A stretch of 64,000 nucleotides of DNA from Corallococcus macrosporus DSM 14697 (GTDB lineage Bacteria; Myxococcota; Myxococcia; Myxococcales; Myxococcaceae): NCBI RefSeq assembly GCF_002305895.1, contig NZ_CP022203.1:8528001-8592000 (forward strand), in the 5' to 3' direction. Positions 25,388 through 33,764 of the stretch are shown here, piece by piece. Numbering within the stretch: the first letter of the stretch is position 1; every line of letters begins with the position of its first letter. Both the position numbers and the translations under genes were made by a program. The notes under the pieces are model-generated. The model was not told the origin of the DNA. It made no database searches and saw only the letters and a list, made by a program, of their open reading frames with translations.

Positions 25388-26806
25388 ATGATGCGAGCCC
25401 TCTTCGTCCTGCTGCTGGCCACGAGCGCCTCCGCGGCCACGCCTCGAACCCTCAGGGTCGACTACTTCCACACGGGGAATGCCACCGAGGAGCGGTTCAG
25501 CCTCGACAAGGTCGTCATCGAGCCGCTGCCCTGGCCCGGCCACCCGGAACGCGCCATCGACGAGACGAACCTCGGCAAGTACCTCTTCGAGGTCCGAGAC
25601 AGGGAGAACAACCGGCTCCTGTTCTCACGAGGCTTCGCGTCCATCTACGGCGAGTGGGAAGTCACGAACGAGGCGCGCAGCAGCAACCGCACCTTCCATG
25701 AGTCGCTGCGCTTCCCGGCGCCCGAGCGCCCCGTGCAGGTGCTCCTCAAGAAGCGGGATGCCCGGAACGCCTTCCGCGAGGTGTGGTCGCTGGTCGTGGA
25801 CCCGAAGGACATGTTCGTCGACCCCTCCTCGCCTCCCGCGCCCGGGCCGCTGCTGAAGCTGCTGGAGAACGGACCGTCCGCGCAGAAGGTCGACCTGCTC
25901 ATCCTGGGTGACGGCTACACGAAGGCCGAGCACGCCAAGTTCGAGAAGGATGCCCGGCACATGGTGGACATCCTCTTCACCTACGCCCCCTTCAAGGAGC
26001 GCAAGTCGGACTTCAACGTCTGGGGGCTCGTCCCCGCCGCGGCCCAGTCCGGCATCTCCCGCCCTTCCACGGGAGTCCACCGGCGCTCGCCTATCGGCGC
26101 CACCTACGACGCCTTCGGCAGCGAGCGCTACGTGCTCACCTTCGACAACAAGGCCTTCCGCGAAGCCGCCGCCTTCGCGCCCTACGAATTCGTGGAGATC
26201 CTGGTCAACGGCAACACCTACGGAGGCGGCGGCATCTTCGGCCTCTACGGCACGGTCGCCTCGGACAGCCTGTGGGCGCCCTACGTCTTCGTGCATGAGT
26301 TCGGGCACCACTTCGCGGGCCTGGCCGACGAGTACTACACCTCTGAATCCGTCTACGCGCCCGCCGCGGACCGCCTGGAGCCCTGGGAGAAGAACGTCAC
26401 CGCGCTCCACTCACCGGAAGACTTGAAGTGGAAGCACCTGGTCTCCCCCGGAACACCTCTGCCTACCCCGTGGAACAAGGAGGGCTACGAGAAGCACGCC
26501 AACGCCGTGCAGAAGCAGCGCGGCCAGATTCGGGCGCAGCGCAAGCCCGAGTCCGACATGGACAAACTCTTCCTGGCCCAGCGGGACTGGGAGGAAAAGT
26601 TTCTTTCCTCACAGAAGTACTCAAGCCGCGTCGGCGCCTTCGAAGGGGCCATGTACGAGTCGCGGGGCTACTACCGGCCACAGGTCGACTGCGTGATGTT
26701 CACGCGGGATCGCGTCCCATTCTGCTCGGTGTGCCAGAGCGCCATCTCGGAGGTCATCGACCTGTATTCCGGTCCTCCGAGCAGGTCACCTCGGGCCAAC
26801 CCGTAA
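25388..26806 (+). CDS. M64-family (IgA-peptidase-like) secreted zinc metallopeptidase
   Basis: A 472-residue secreted protein with a signal peptide (MMRALFVLLLATSASAA). The catalytic zinc site is VFVHEFGHHFAGLADEYY, fitting HExxHxxGxxD with His-His-Asp ligands and the catalytic Glu. The mature protein includes the family block VDLLILGDGYTKAEHAKFEKDA and NVWGLVPAAAQSGISRP before the zinc site. An N-terminal about 110-residue beta-domain precedes the peptidase. Cysteines near the C-terminus (VDCVMFTRDRVPFCSVC) probably form disulfides. The start at the ATG pair 25388/25391 gives the signal peptide, whereas the frame is open far upstream without coding character. It could act in predation or matrix turnover; that is inference. 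Confidence 0.9.
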   Translation: MMRALFVLLLATSASAATPRTLRVDYFHTGNATEERFSLDKVVIEPLPWPGHPERAIDETNLGKYLFEVRDRENNRLLFSRGFASIYGEWEVTNEARSSNRTFHESLRFPAPERPVQVLLKKRDARNAFREVWSLVVDPKDMFVDPSSPPAPGPLLKLLENGPSAQKVDLLILGDGYTKAEHAKFEKDARHMVDILFTYAPFKERKSDFNVWGLVPAAAQSGISRPSTGVHRRSPIGATYDAFGSERYVLTFDNKAFREAAAFAPYEFVEILVNGNTYGGGGIFGLYGTVASDSLWAPYVFVHEFGHHFAGLADEYYTSESVYAPAADRLEPWEKNVTALHSPEDLKWKHLVSPGTPLPTPWNKEGYEKHANAVQKQRGQIRAQRKPESDMDKLFLAQRDWEEKFLSSQKYSSRVGAFEGAMYESRGYYRPQVDCVMFTRDRVPFCSVCQSAISEVIDLYSGPPSRSPRANP

Positions 26807-26925
26807 ACGTCTGAAAATCAGGTTGTCACTTGTGTGAAATGCCGATGTCACCAGGACCGGACAATGGATTGCCCTCCGGTTCAGGTGTAAGGGGGACACA
26901 ACCTGCTTCCCATGGAGGGGAACTC

Positions 26926-28878
26926 ATGCAGAGACGATTTTGGCTCCCGGCAGTCGTCACGGCCGTGATGGTCACGATGGGCACGGGCTGTGGCGACGAG
27001 TGTGTTGACCAGTTCGACTGCCGCAGTGACAACGGCCCGCCGGCCGCCGGCAAGCAGTGGACCTGCAGCTCCGGCAACTGCGAGCAGCGCGACATCGTCC
27101 AGGCTCCCGACGCGGGCAGCGAGGACGACGCGGGCACCGAGGACGATGCGGGCACCACCGACCCGGACGCCGGGACGGAGGGCTGCACCAGCAACGCGAC
27201 CTGCGGCCTGACCGAGACCTGCAACACCGAGACGAGCACCTGCGAGGACTCGGGCTTCGTCACGCCGGTGGCGACGACCAGCACGCAGATCCAGGCGGTC
27301 CGGGATGCGGCGGATGGCGCGCTCGACCCCGCGCTGCCCATCGAGGGTGCGTTCGTCACGTTCATCAAGCCCGCGGTGACGGGCAGCAGCGAGCTCCCCG
27401 GCTTCTTCGTCCAGGCCGAGGCCCAGGGCCCCGCCCTGTTCGTGAGCGACGCGACGGCGCTGGCCGCGGTCGCCGTGGGTGACCGGGTCAGCTTCTCCGT
27501 GGCCTCGAAGGCGACCACCGATGGCCTGCGCTCCGCGTCCGCCGTCACCGGGACCACGGTCATCAGCCAGGGCCACCCGGTTCAGAGCCAGTCGACGGCC
27601 ACCCCGGCCGGCCTCGCCGTGAACCGCTCCGCGGACACGACGGAGACGCTGGTGACGGGCCTGGACTCCGTGGAGTCCGAGCTCACGTACCTGACGGGCA
27701 CGATTGCCGCGAACGGCAGTGGCATTGGCGCTGGCTACACCGGCTTCCAGATCACCACCGAGGGTGTCACCGCGGCCGCCGCCTCCTTCCGGCTCCGCGT
27801 GCCCGCGACGCTCGCCACCGAGCTCGACATCGCCCAGGGCTGCACGTTCACGCTGAACGCGGGCCCCATCTGGCGGTTCAATGACAACGCCCAGCCGTCC
27901 GCGTTCACGGCGTCCGACCTCACCCTGTCGAACTGCGCCGCGCCGGAGTTCGCGTCTGCTTCGGCGACGTCGCTGACGGAGGTCGTCCTGAACTTCAGCC
28001 GCAACATCTCCGCGGCGAGCATCACCAACGCGGCGGAGCAGTTCACGCTCACCGAGGGCCTGACGGTCTCCGCGGCGCGCGTTGAAGGCAAGCAGGTCTT
28101 CCTGACCACGAGCGAGCAGACCCCCGGCGCCAACTACTCCGTCACCGTCGCGAACACCGTGACGGACCTGGCGGGCGGCACTGTGGCCACCGAGGGCAGC
28201 ACGCAGGCGTTCCGTGGCTACCGCACGCCCGCGGTGCTCCGCCTGACCGAGGTGCAGCCCAATGCGGCCGGTGCGAAGGACATGGTTGAGCTCCAGGTCA
28301 TCACCGCGGGGACCACGTCCGGCCTCATCCTGGTCCAGGATAGCGCCACCATCGCCAATGGAAGTGGGCGACTCGCCATCTTCCCGGACGTGGATGTCGC
28401 GGTCGACGACATCATCGTGGTGCACCTCAACGCAGGCGGCGACTTCCCTGCCGAAACGCAGTCCAAGGCCGAACATCCGCAGAGCACCAATCCGACGCAC
28501 TTCGACACGGCCTGGGACTTCGCGGGCAATGGGACCTTCGCCATCACCTACTCCAGCCGGGTCATCCTCGTGCAGGATGCGGCCGGAAACATCCAGGATG
28601 CAGTGCCCTTCCGGACGACGGGCACCCCGCCTGGTGCATTCCCCGGTTACCTGGCGGTCATCCAGGCCGCCGGCCATTGGGATCCGGTGGATTGTGATGG
28701 TGCCCCCTGCACCAACACGTCCACGCCTTCCGCGGGTGACATCTCCGCTGTCTGGACGGGCATCCCGCGAGACGCGGACGCCACGAGCAACAGTGTCCGC
28801 CGCATCAGCGCGGATGACACCAACTCGCTGGTGGACTGGGCGGTGGGCGCTCCGTCGTGGGGCCTGCCCAACTTCTAG
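26926..28878 (+). CDS. Cys-rich lipoprotein with Ig-like and lamin-tail-like domains
   Basis: A 650-residue lipoprotein (signal MQRRFWLPAVV, lipobox MGTGCGDEC). After a Cys-rich segment there is an Asp/Gly/Ala linker (DAGSEDDAGTEDDAGTTDPDAG), then a second Cys cluster. A beta-rich domain follows at about 115-330 with OB-like features (IEGAFVTFIKP, ALFVSDATALAAVAVGDRVSF). An Ig-like domain (about 345-435, EVVLNFSRNISAASITNAAEQFTL...NYSVTVANTVTDLAGG) and a C-terminal lamin-tail-like region (LRLTEVQPNAAGAKDMVELQVI) complete it. The start has GGAGGGG upstream. It is followed by a strong terminator. Surface display is likely; the role is unknown. Confidence 0.85.
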   Translation: MQRRFWLPAVVTAVMVTMGTGCGDECVDQFDCRSDNGPPAAGKQWTCSSGNCEQRDIVQAPDAGSEDDAGTEDDAGTTDPDAGTEGCTSNATCGLTETCNTETSTCEDSGFVTPVATTSTQIQAVRDAADGALDPALPIEGAFVTFIKPAVTGSSELPGFFVQAEAQGPALFVSDATALAAVAVGDRVSFSVASKATTDGLRSASAVTGTTVISQGHPVQSQSTATPAGLAVNRSADTTETLVTGLDSVESELTYLTGTIAANGSGIGAGYTGFQITTEGVTAAAASFRLRVPATLATELDIAQGCTFTLNAGPIWRFNDNAQPSAFTASDLTLSNCAAPEFASASATSLTEVVLNFSRNISAASITNAAEQFTLTEGLTVSAARVEGKQVFLTTSEQTPGANYSVTVANTVTDLAGGTVATEGSTQAFRGYRTPAVLRLTEVQPNAAGAKDMVELQVITAGTTSGLILVQDSATIANGSGRLAIFPDVDVAVDDIIVVHLNAGGDFPAETQSKAEHPQSTNPTHFDTAWDFAGNGTFAITYSSRVILVQDAAGNIQDAVPFRTTGTPPGAFPGYLAVIQAAGHWDPVDCDGAPCTNTSTPSAGDISAVWTGIPRDADATSNSVRRISADDTNSLVDWAVGAPSWGLPNF

Positions 28879-28903
28879 TCTGACGGCTTCCTCGTGAAGC
28901 CCC

Positions 28904-28944
28904 GGGCCGCGGCTCCTTGTGAGCCGCGGCCCTTTTCTTTTCTC
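28904..28944 (+). terminator. rho-independent terminator
   Basis: A perfect 12-bp GC-rich stem (28904-28915 with 28921-28932, GGGCCGCGGCTC) with a 5-base loop is followed by TTTTCTTTTC. It lies 26 bases after the stop of the Cys-rich lipoprotein gene and ends that transcript before the next lipoprotein gene. Confidence 0.9.
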
Positions 28945-29040
28945 TGGGTGAAGTAGGACCCTGTGCGCCACAGGCCCGGGTGAATCTACAGTGTCGTCAC
29001 TTCCTCCGTGGGCCCGACTCCGTCGCGGGCCGGAGTCTTC

Positions 29041-32000
29041 ATGCGCGTCCATCACGCCCTGCTCCCTCTCCTCGCGCTGCTGTTGACCGCATGTCCTGGC
29101 GCCTCCTCTCCCGGCACGGACGACACCGCCCCGGAGTTGGCCATCACCACGGGCGCGCTCCCCACCGCGTCCGTCGCGCAGGCCTATCGCAGCTCGCTCA
29201 GCGCGACAGGTGGCACGCCTGCCTATTCGTGGCGCGTCGCCCAGGGCGCACTGCCCACCGGGCTCAGCCTCTCCACCCTGGGCGAGCTCACCGGGACGCC
29301 CCTGTCCGCGGGCACCGCGTCCTTCGACGCGGAGGTCCGTGACTCGCGCGGACGGACCGCTCGCGCCACCTTCCAGCTCGAGGTGCTCGACGCCGGCCTC
29401 CAGGTCGCGACGTCCGCGCTCGCCGATGCCTACGTCGGCGAGGACTACGCCGCGCAGCTCGACGCCTCAGGCGGCACGGCGCCGTACACCTGGGCTCTCG
29501 TCGAGGGCACCCTTCCCTCGGGCGTGCGGCTCGACGCGCAGGGCCGCATCACTGGCGTTCCCGCCAGCGCCGGAACCTTCTCCGTCGCCTTCCTGGTGCA
29601 GGACGCCGCCGGGCTTTCGAGCCAGCGCGCCCTGTCGCTCTCCGCGTTCACCGCGCCCTCTCTCGTGGGCGGTACGCTCCCCACCGCCGCACTGGGAGCG
29701 ACCTACGCGACGGAGCTTCACGCCGCCGGTGGGCGCCCGCCGCTCACGCTCCGCATCACCTCCGGCACATTGCCCACGGGCCTCCAACTGGAGGCAAACC
29801 ACGTGCGAGGAACGCCCAGCACGCCAGGGGACGCGTCCTTCACCGTCGAGGCACGGGACGCCAACGGCCGCGCTGCCTCCGGCACGTTCCAGCTCACCGT
29901 CGAGAGCGGCATCACCCTCACGCCTGGCACCCTGCCTGACGCCTATACCGACGCCGCCTATCGCCAGGGCCTCGTCGTGGCCAATGGCCGCGCGCCCTAC
30001 ATCTGGGCAGTCAGCGCGGGTTCGATTCCCGCCGGCATCCGCCTCACCAGCGCGGGCCTGCTCGAAGGCACCGCGTCCACGACGGGCACCTTCTCCTTCT
30101 CCATCCAGGTCACCGACGCCGATGCGCGCGTCGCCACCCGGGACCTCACCCTGGCCGTGTACCGGCCTCCGTCGGTGAGCGGCCCGGCGCTTCAGCTTGA
30201 TGGGTATGTCTCGCAGTCCTTCAGCGCCACGTACACCGCCACCGACGGAAAGGCGCCGTACACGTTCGCGCCAGCAAGCGCCCTTCCCTCGTGGCTGCAG
30301 CTCTCGTCCTCTGGAGCGCTTTCGGGCACTCCGCAGGCGCTGGGCACCACCACCGGCCAGGTGGTCGTCACCGACGCGAACGGACGGACGGGCACACGGG
30401 CCTTCACCCTCACGGTTCGCGACCGCCCCATCGTCGAGACCCCGTCGCTTCCGGATGCCCACAGGGACGTGCCCTACTCCACCCAGCTCCAAGTCTCCGG
30501 AGGGAAGGCGCCGTTCTCCTGGCAGGTCTCCTCGGGTTCACTTCCCGCGGGGCTCACGCTCTCAACGACAGGGACCCTCGGCGGTACCCCCACGGAGGGA
30601 GGGGAGTCCACGTTCGTGGTCTCCGCGACGGACGCCGCGGGCCAGTCGGCGTCGCGCGGCCTGACCCTCACCGTGCGCGGCGAGGGCACGCCCCTCACGG
30701 TGGGCCACTGGAACCTCGAATGGTTCGGGGCCCCCAACCAGGGCCCGCCGGACTCCACCTCCGAAGGGGGAACGACAGACGACCTTCAGATTGCCCACGC
30801 GCGCGACATCCTTCGCGACTCGGGCGCCAACGTGTGGGGGCTCGTGGAGATGGTGGACGCGCAGGACTTCGCCACCCTCAAGGCACAGCTCCCCGGCTTC
30901 AATGGCTTCCTCGCCAATGACACGTCCTTCGTCCCCAACGGCACGGCCTACTACGGCAACGGCGAGCAGAAGCCCGGCATCCTCTACGACAGCACCCTCA
31001 CGCTGCAGGGCGCGCAGCTCATCCTCACCGAGTACGACGCGGACTTCGGAGGCCGCCCGCCCCTGCGCGTGGACTTCACCACGGACCTCCAAGGCGTGAG
31101 CACGCCGTTGGTCGTCATCGTCCTGCACATGAAGGCGTTCGACGACATGACCTCCTACGGGCAGCGGCAACGCTCCAGCGCGGCGCTCAAGGCGTACCTG
31201 GACACAACCCTGCCGGCCGAACGCGTGCTCGTCATTGGCGACTGGAACGACGACGTCGACGAATCCATCACCCGCGATGGCACCGGCGACAATCTCCCCA
31301 GCCCCTTCGCTCCGTTCGTGGCCGACACGCAGCGCTACACCTTCATCACCGAGCCCCTGTCCCTGCTCGGCATGCGCACCACCGTCGGGTATCGCGAGGT
31401 CATCGACCACACGCTCGCCTCCAACGAGATGGCCGAGGACTACCTGCCCGGCTCCGTCGAGATCCTTCGTCCGGACGCGTGGCTTCCCAACTACGGCAAC
31501 ATCGTCAGCGACCACTACCCCGTCATCAGCCGCTACGGCCTGGGAGGCACGGGCTCCGGCGGCACGGACCCCGACCCCATGGCGGACCTCATCATCAACG
31601 AGGTCCTCCCCAACGAGCCCATCCCGCCCGGGCAGACCGTGGCGGACGTCCATTACGAGTTCATCGAGGTGTACAACGCGGGCTCCACCACCGCGGACCT
31701 TTCAGGCTGGAGCTTGTCGGACTCGGCCATGGTGCGGCATGTCTTCGCGCCCGGCCTGACGCTGGCCCCGGGCCGGGTCTTCGTCGTCTTCGGCGGCGTT
31801 CGCGGCTTCCAGCCCGGTACCCCCAGCACCGTGGCCGCGTCCTCGGGCGGACTGGGCCTCAACAACGATGGCGACGTCGTCAGGCTCCTCGCTCCCGGTG
31901 GAGACACGGTGGATGAGATGTCCTACGGGGGCACCTTCGACGGCATCTCCTTCAACCGGTCGCCAGATGCCACCCCCGGCGCGGCGTTCGACTACCACCA

Positions 32001-32061
32001 CCTGATGCCCCCAGGACTCGACGCCTCCCCGGGACTTCGCGTGAACGGACAGCCGTTCTGA
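29041..32061 (+). CDS. large lipoprotein: Ig-like (He_PIG) repeats, endonuclease/exonuclease/phosphatase domain, lamin-tail domain
   Basis: A 1006-residue lipoprotein (lipobox LLLTACPG). Residues about 35-550 hold about seven cadherin-like putative-Ig repeats with the pattern LPxAxxxxxYxxxLxAxGGxxPYxWxxxxGxLPxGLxLxxxGxLxGTP. Residues about 555-840 form an EEP-fold domain: HWNLEWFG (Asn/Glu metal site), VIGDWNDD (Asp/Asn) and the terminal VSDHYPV (Asp-His). The C-terminal about 150 residues are a lamin-tail domain (LIINEVLPNE...YEFIEVYNAG...DLSGWSLSD). EEP plus lamin-tail is known in secreted nucleases, so an extracellular DNase is the best guess; phosphodiesterase or lipid substrates are possible. 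The Ig repeats should project the enzyme from the surface. Confidence 0.9.
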   Translation: MRVHHALLPLLALLLTACPGASSPGTDDTAPELAITTGALPTASVAQAYRSSLSATGGTPAYSWRVAQGALPTGLSLSTLGELTGTPLSAGTASFDAEVRDSRGRTARATFQLEVLDAGLQVATSALADAYVGEDYAAQLDASGGTAPYTWALVEGTLPSGVRLDAQGRITGVPASAGTFSVAFLVQDAAGLSSQRALSLSAFTAPSLVGGTLPTAALGATYATELHAAGGRPPLTLRITSGTLPTGLQLEANHVRGTPSTPGDASFTVEARDANGRAASGTFQLTVESGITLTPGTLPDAYTDAAYRQGLVVANGRAPYIWAVSAGSIPAGIRLTSAGLLEGTASTTGTFSFSIQVTDADARVATRDLTLAVYRPPSVSGPALQLDGYVSQSFSATYTATDGKAPYTFAPASALPSWLQLSSSGALSGTPQALGTTTGQVVVTDANGRTGTRAFTLTVRDRPIVETPSLPDAHRDVPYSTQLQVSGGKAPFSWQVSSGSLPAGLTLSTTGTLGGTPTEGGESTFVVSATDAAGQSASRGLTLTVRGEGTPLTVGHWNLEWFGAPNQGPPDSTSEGGTTDDLQIAHARDILRDSGANVWGLVEMVDAQDFATLKAQLPGFNGFLANDTSFVPNGTAYYGNGEQKPGILYDSTLTLQGAQLILTEYDADFGGRPPLRVDFTTDLQGVSTPLVVIVLHMKAFDDMTSYGQRQRSSAALKAYLDTTLPAERVLVIGDWNDDVDESITRDGTGDNLPSPFAPFVADTQRYTFITEPLSLLGMRTTVGYREVIDHTLASNEMAEDYLPGSVEILRPDAWLPNYGNIVSDHYPVISRYGLGGTGSGGTDPDPMADLIINEVLPNEPIPPGQTVADVHYEFIEVYNAGSTTADLSGWSLSDSAMVRHVFAPGLTLAPGRVFVVFGGVRGFQPGTPSTVAASSGGLGLNNDGDVVRLLAPGGDTVDEMSYGGTFDGISFNRSPDATPGAAFDYHHLMPPGLDASPGLRVNGQPF

Positions 32062-32108
32062 CGGACACGCCGTTCGCGCGACCCGCGCATCCGCTGCCGA
32101 CAGCGCCC

Positions 32109-32681
32109 TCAGCGGAGCGAGCCGGATGACGACTCCGGCCGCTCCCTGCCCTCGCGCGGCGCGGGTTCCTCCTGTCGAGGGAGTTCGGCGCCTGCCCCGG
32201 GCACCCCGTCCACGAGGTGCGCCACCAGCCCTCCGGGACCATCGCCGTAGCTGACGCGGACCTCGTCCCCCTCGCGGTACTCCCGCAGGCCCGTCACGGG
32301 TTCGCCCTTCAGGTAGAGGCGGGTCTGCTCATCCACCCCGATGTCGTACGCCATGCCGTCGGTGCCACGGATGAGGAGCTCGTTGTCGCCCACCCACTCC
32401 ACGCGGCCCTGAAGCTCCCCCATGGGCGCTGGCCGCCCCGAGCCGCCCTGCCCACCACGCAGCGCCCCTCCAGGCAGTGAGGCGGGGCCGCTCCCCGCGC
32501 CTTGCATCGCGCCGGCCGCGGGGAGCCGGTCTTGCGAGGCCACGAGCCCCCGGAGAATGTCCGAGCGGCCTTCCCGCTCACTCGCGGACGGTGGGCCCCG
32601 GTCCTCGCTCCGCTGGCCGCACCCGAGCCCCACGGCACACAGCCCGGCCGCTACCAGCCCCCAACCGCGCGTTGTCCTCAT
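32109..32681 (-). CDS. small lipoprotein with beta-barrel-like C-terminal domain
   Basis: A 190-residue lipoprotein (MRTTRGWGLVAAGL, lipobox VGLGCGQRS). A Gly/Pro/Ser-rich linker of about 60 residues is followed by a compact domain (LQGRVEWVGDNELLIRGTDGMAYDIGVDEQTRLYLKG...EYREGDEVRVSYGDG). This reads as an OB/SH3-like barrel of the kind seen in DUF5666-type or PepSY-neighbour proteins. The last 30 residues are charged and Ser-rich. I do not recognise a precise family. It converges on the nuclease-like lipoprotein gene with a 47-bp gap. Confidence 0.75.
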   Translation of the reverse strand: MRTTRGWGLVAAGLCAVGLGCGQRSEDRGPPSASEREGRSDILRGLVASQDRLPAAGAMQGAGSGPASLPGGALRGGQGGSGRPAPMGELQGRVEWVGDNELLIRGTDGMAYDIGVDEQTRLYLKGEPVTGLREYREGDEVRVSYGDGPGGLVAHLVDGVPGAGAELPRQEEPAPREGRERPESSSGSLR

Positions 32682-33078
32682 GCGCTCGTGTCCTCCGCTC
32701 GTGGAAGGCATCGCGGCACGGCCCGAGCCGCGCTCGGCGTCGCGTGTCTCCTCCTCAACATGCGGATGGCCCCAGCGGGCGAGAACCCGGAGGCGTTGAC
32801 CGCCACGCCGTGGCGGCGGCCAGGGGAGCGAGAGAGGGCTCCGCTTCACGGCCGCCCATCGCCCCCTGCGTCGCGGCCTCGGGCGGCAGATGCTCACGAA
32901 GAACCGCGCCCAGCGCTCGGCGCCAGTCAGCGGCGGGCTTCACCTCCGCCGTGGGCGCACTGTCACACGACTGCGCGCCATTGCTGCCGTCGGTCAGCGT
33001 TACCCACGGTCACCGGCACCGCGCCCCGGCAGCGGCGGGATTCACCGCCGCCGCGGGGCGCCCTCACCTGACCGCGAT
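32682..33078 (+). other. intergenic region left of the integrated element
   Basis: About 400 bp between the small lipoprotein and the left direct repeat of the 4.3-kb element. It is GC-rich with open frames on both strands, but none has a start site or recognisable product. I see nothing further here. Confidence 0.4.
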
Positions 33079-33111
33079 TACTCGATGACGAAGGTGAGCG
33101 TCACCCGCGCC
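33079..33111 (+). repeat. left direct repeat (attL-like), copy of the SIMPL gene 3' end
   Basis: A 33-bp sequence identical to 37392-37424, the last codons of the SIMPL gene. On the minus strand it still reads ARVTLTFVIE followed by a stop. With two mismatches the match extends leftward to about 33071. It marks one end of a 4.3-kb segment carrying an integrase remnant, as expected of a site-specific integration target duplication. Confidence 0.85.
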
Positions 33112-33233
33112 AAGGCACCAGGAAACCCCAAGCAGGACGCGCTGTTACCCGCTGGAGCCTCGATTTCGCTCGGAGACGTCTTACCGTCCAGTCCCATGGT
33201 GTTCCCCCGGTGTGCCACCTCGAACCACGATGG

Positions 33234-33253
33234 AGGGGCACACTGGGGGCACA
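33234..33253 (+). repeat. 20-bp internal repeat, left copy
   Basis: A 20-bp sequence (core GGGGCACACTGGGGGCACA) identical to 37304-37323, which lies in the 3' coding end of the integrase remnant. The surrounding reading frame (GGAHWGHMAAP) resembles the integrase tail (EGAHWGHTPAP), so this may be the relic of a second integrase end. Confidence 0.6.
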
Positions 33254-33293
33254 TGGCGGCTCCGTCTCTGACTCGCGGGGCTACCAACTCCGT

Positions 33294-33764
33294 TCAGGCT
33301 TCGTCGTCGGGAAGGAGTCTCCTCAGAAGCTCGTCGTCTGGACCGACCGGGCGCCAACCGGCCACGGGCGGATTGGTGATCAATGCATCTCCGACTCGCC
33401 TAGCCCGCCCCTTATGCGTATCTGGGGTGTAGGCGATCCAGCGTCCAAGCGCCTTCGCGACGGAGAATCGATTCGCATCGTCCAGCACGGCAGGCCAACC
33501 GTCGGGAAGGCTCTGGGACAACATGCGCACAAGGACATCGCGAACAAAGCGCGTGACCTGCTTGCGCTGCTCCGCCTCATAGAGCAAGGCACTTAGAACC
33601 TGTACCCCTGCAACGTCCTCCCGGCCCAGCTCTTCAGCTAGCGCCACTAACGAGGCAGTAGGACGCTCGGTTGCGAAGGCGGTGAGGGAATCGTAGCCGC
33701 GCTCGCGAACCCGTTCGTACAGGCGCGCCTTGATGTTGCCCTGCCAAGCTTCTCCGCCGCTCAT
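33294..33764 (-). CDS. probable immunity protein for the adjacent toxin-like protein
   Basis: A 156-residue cytoplasmic protein without signal peptide, mostly helical, ending in the pattern GWRPVGPDDELLRRLL, a C-terminal signature I associate with small proteins paired with DUF2380/SitA-type toxin genes in myxobacteria. Its ATG overlaps the stop of the toxin-like gene as ATGA, so the two are translationally coupled, as is usual for toxin and immunity pairs. Codons are less G/C-biased than in neighbours outside the element. The immunity role is inferred only from position and size. Confidence 0.65.
   Translation of the reverse strand: MSGGEAWQGNIKARLYERVRERGYDSLTAFATERPTASLVALAEELGREDVAGVQVLSALLYEAEQRKQVTRFVRDVLVRMLSQSLPDGWPAVLDDANRFSVAKALGRWIAYTPDTHKGRARRVGDALITNPPVAGWRPVGPDDELLRRLLPDDEA

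Noticed and set aside
33078-33287. Small minus-strand frame ending in RVTLTFVIE
   Set aside because: Only the duplicated end of the SIMPL gene is recognisable; there is no start site or domain.
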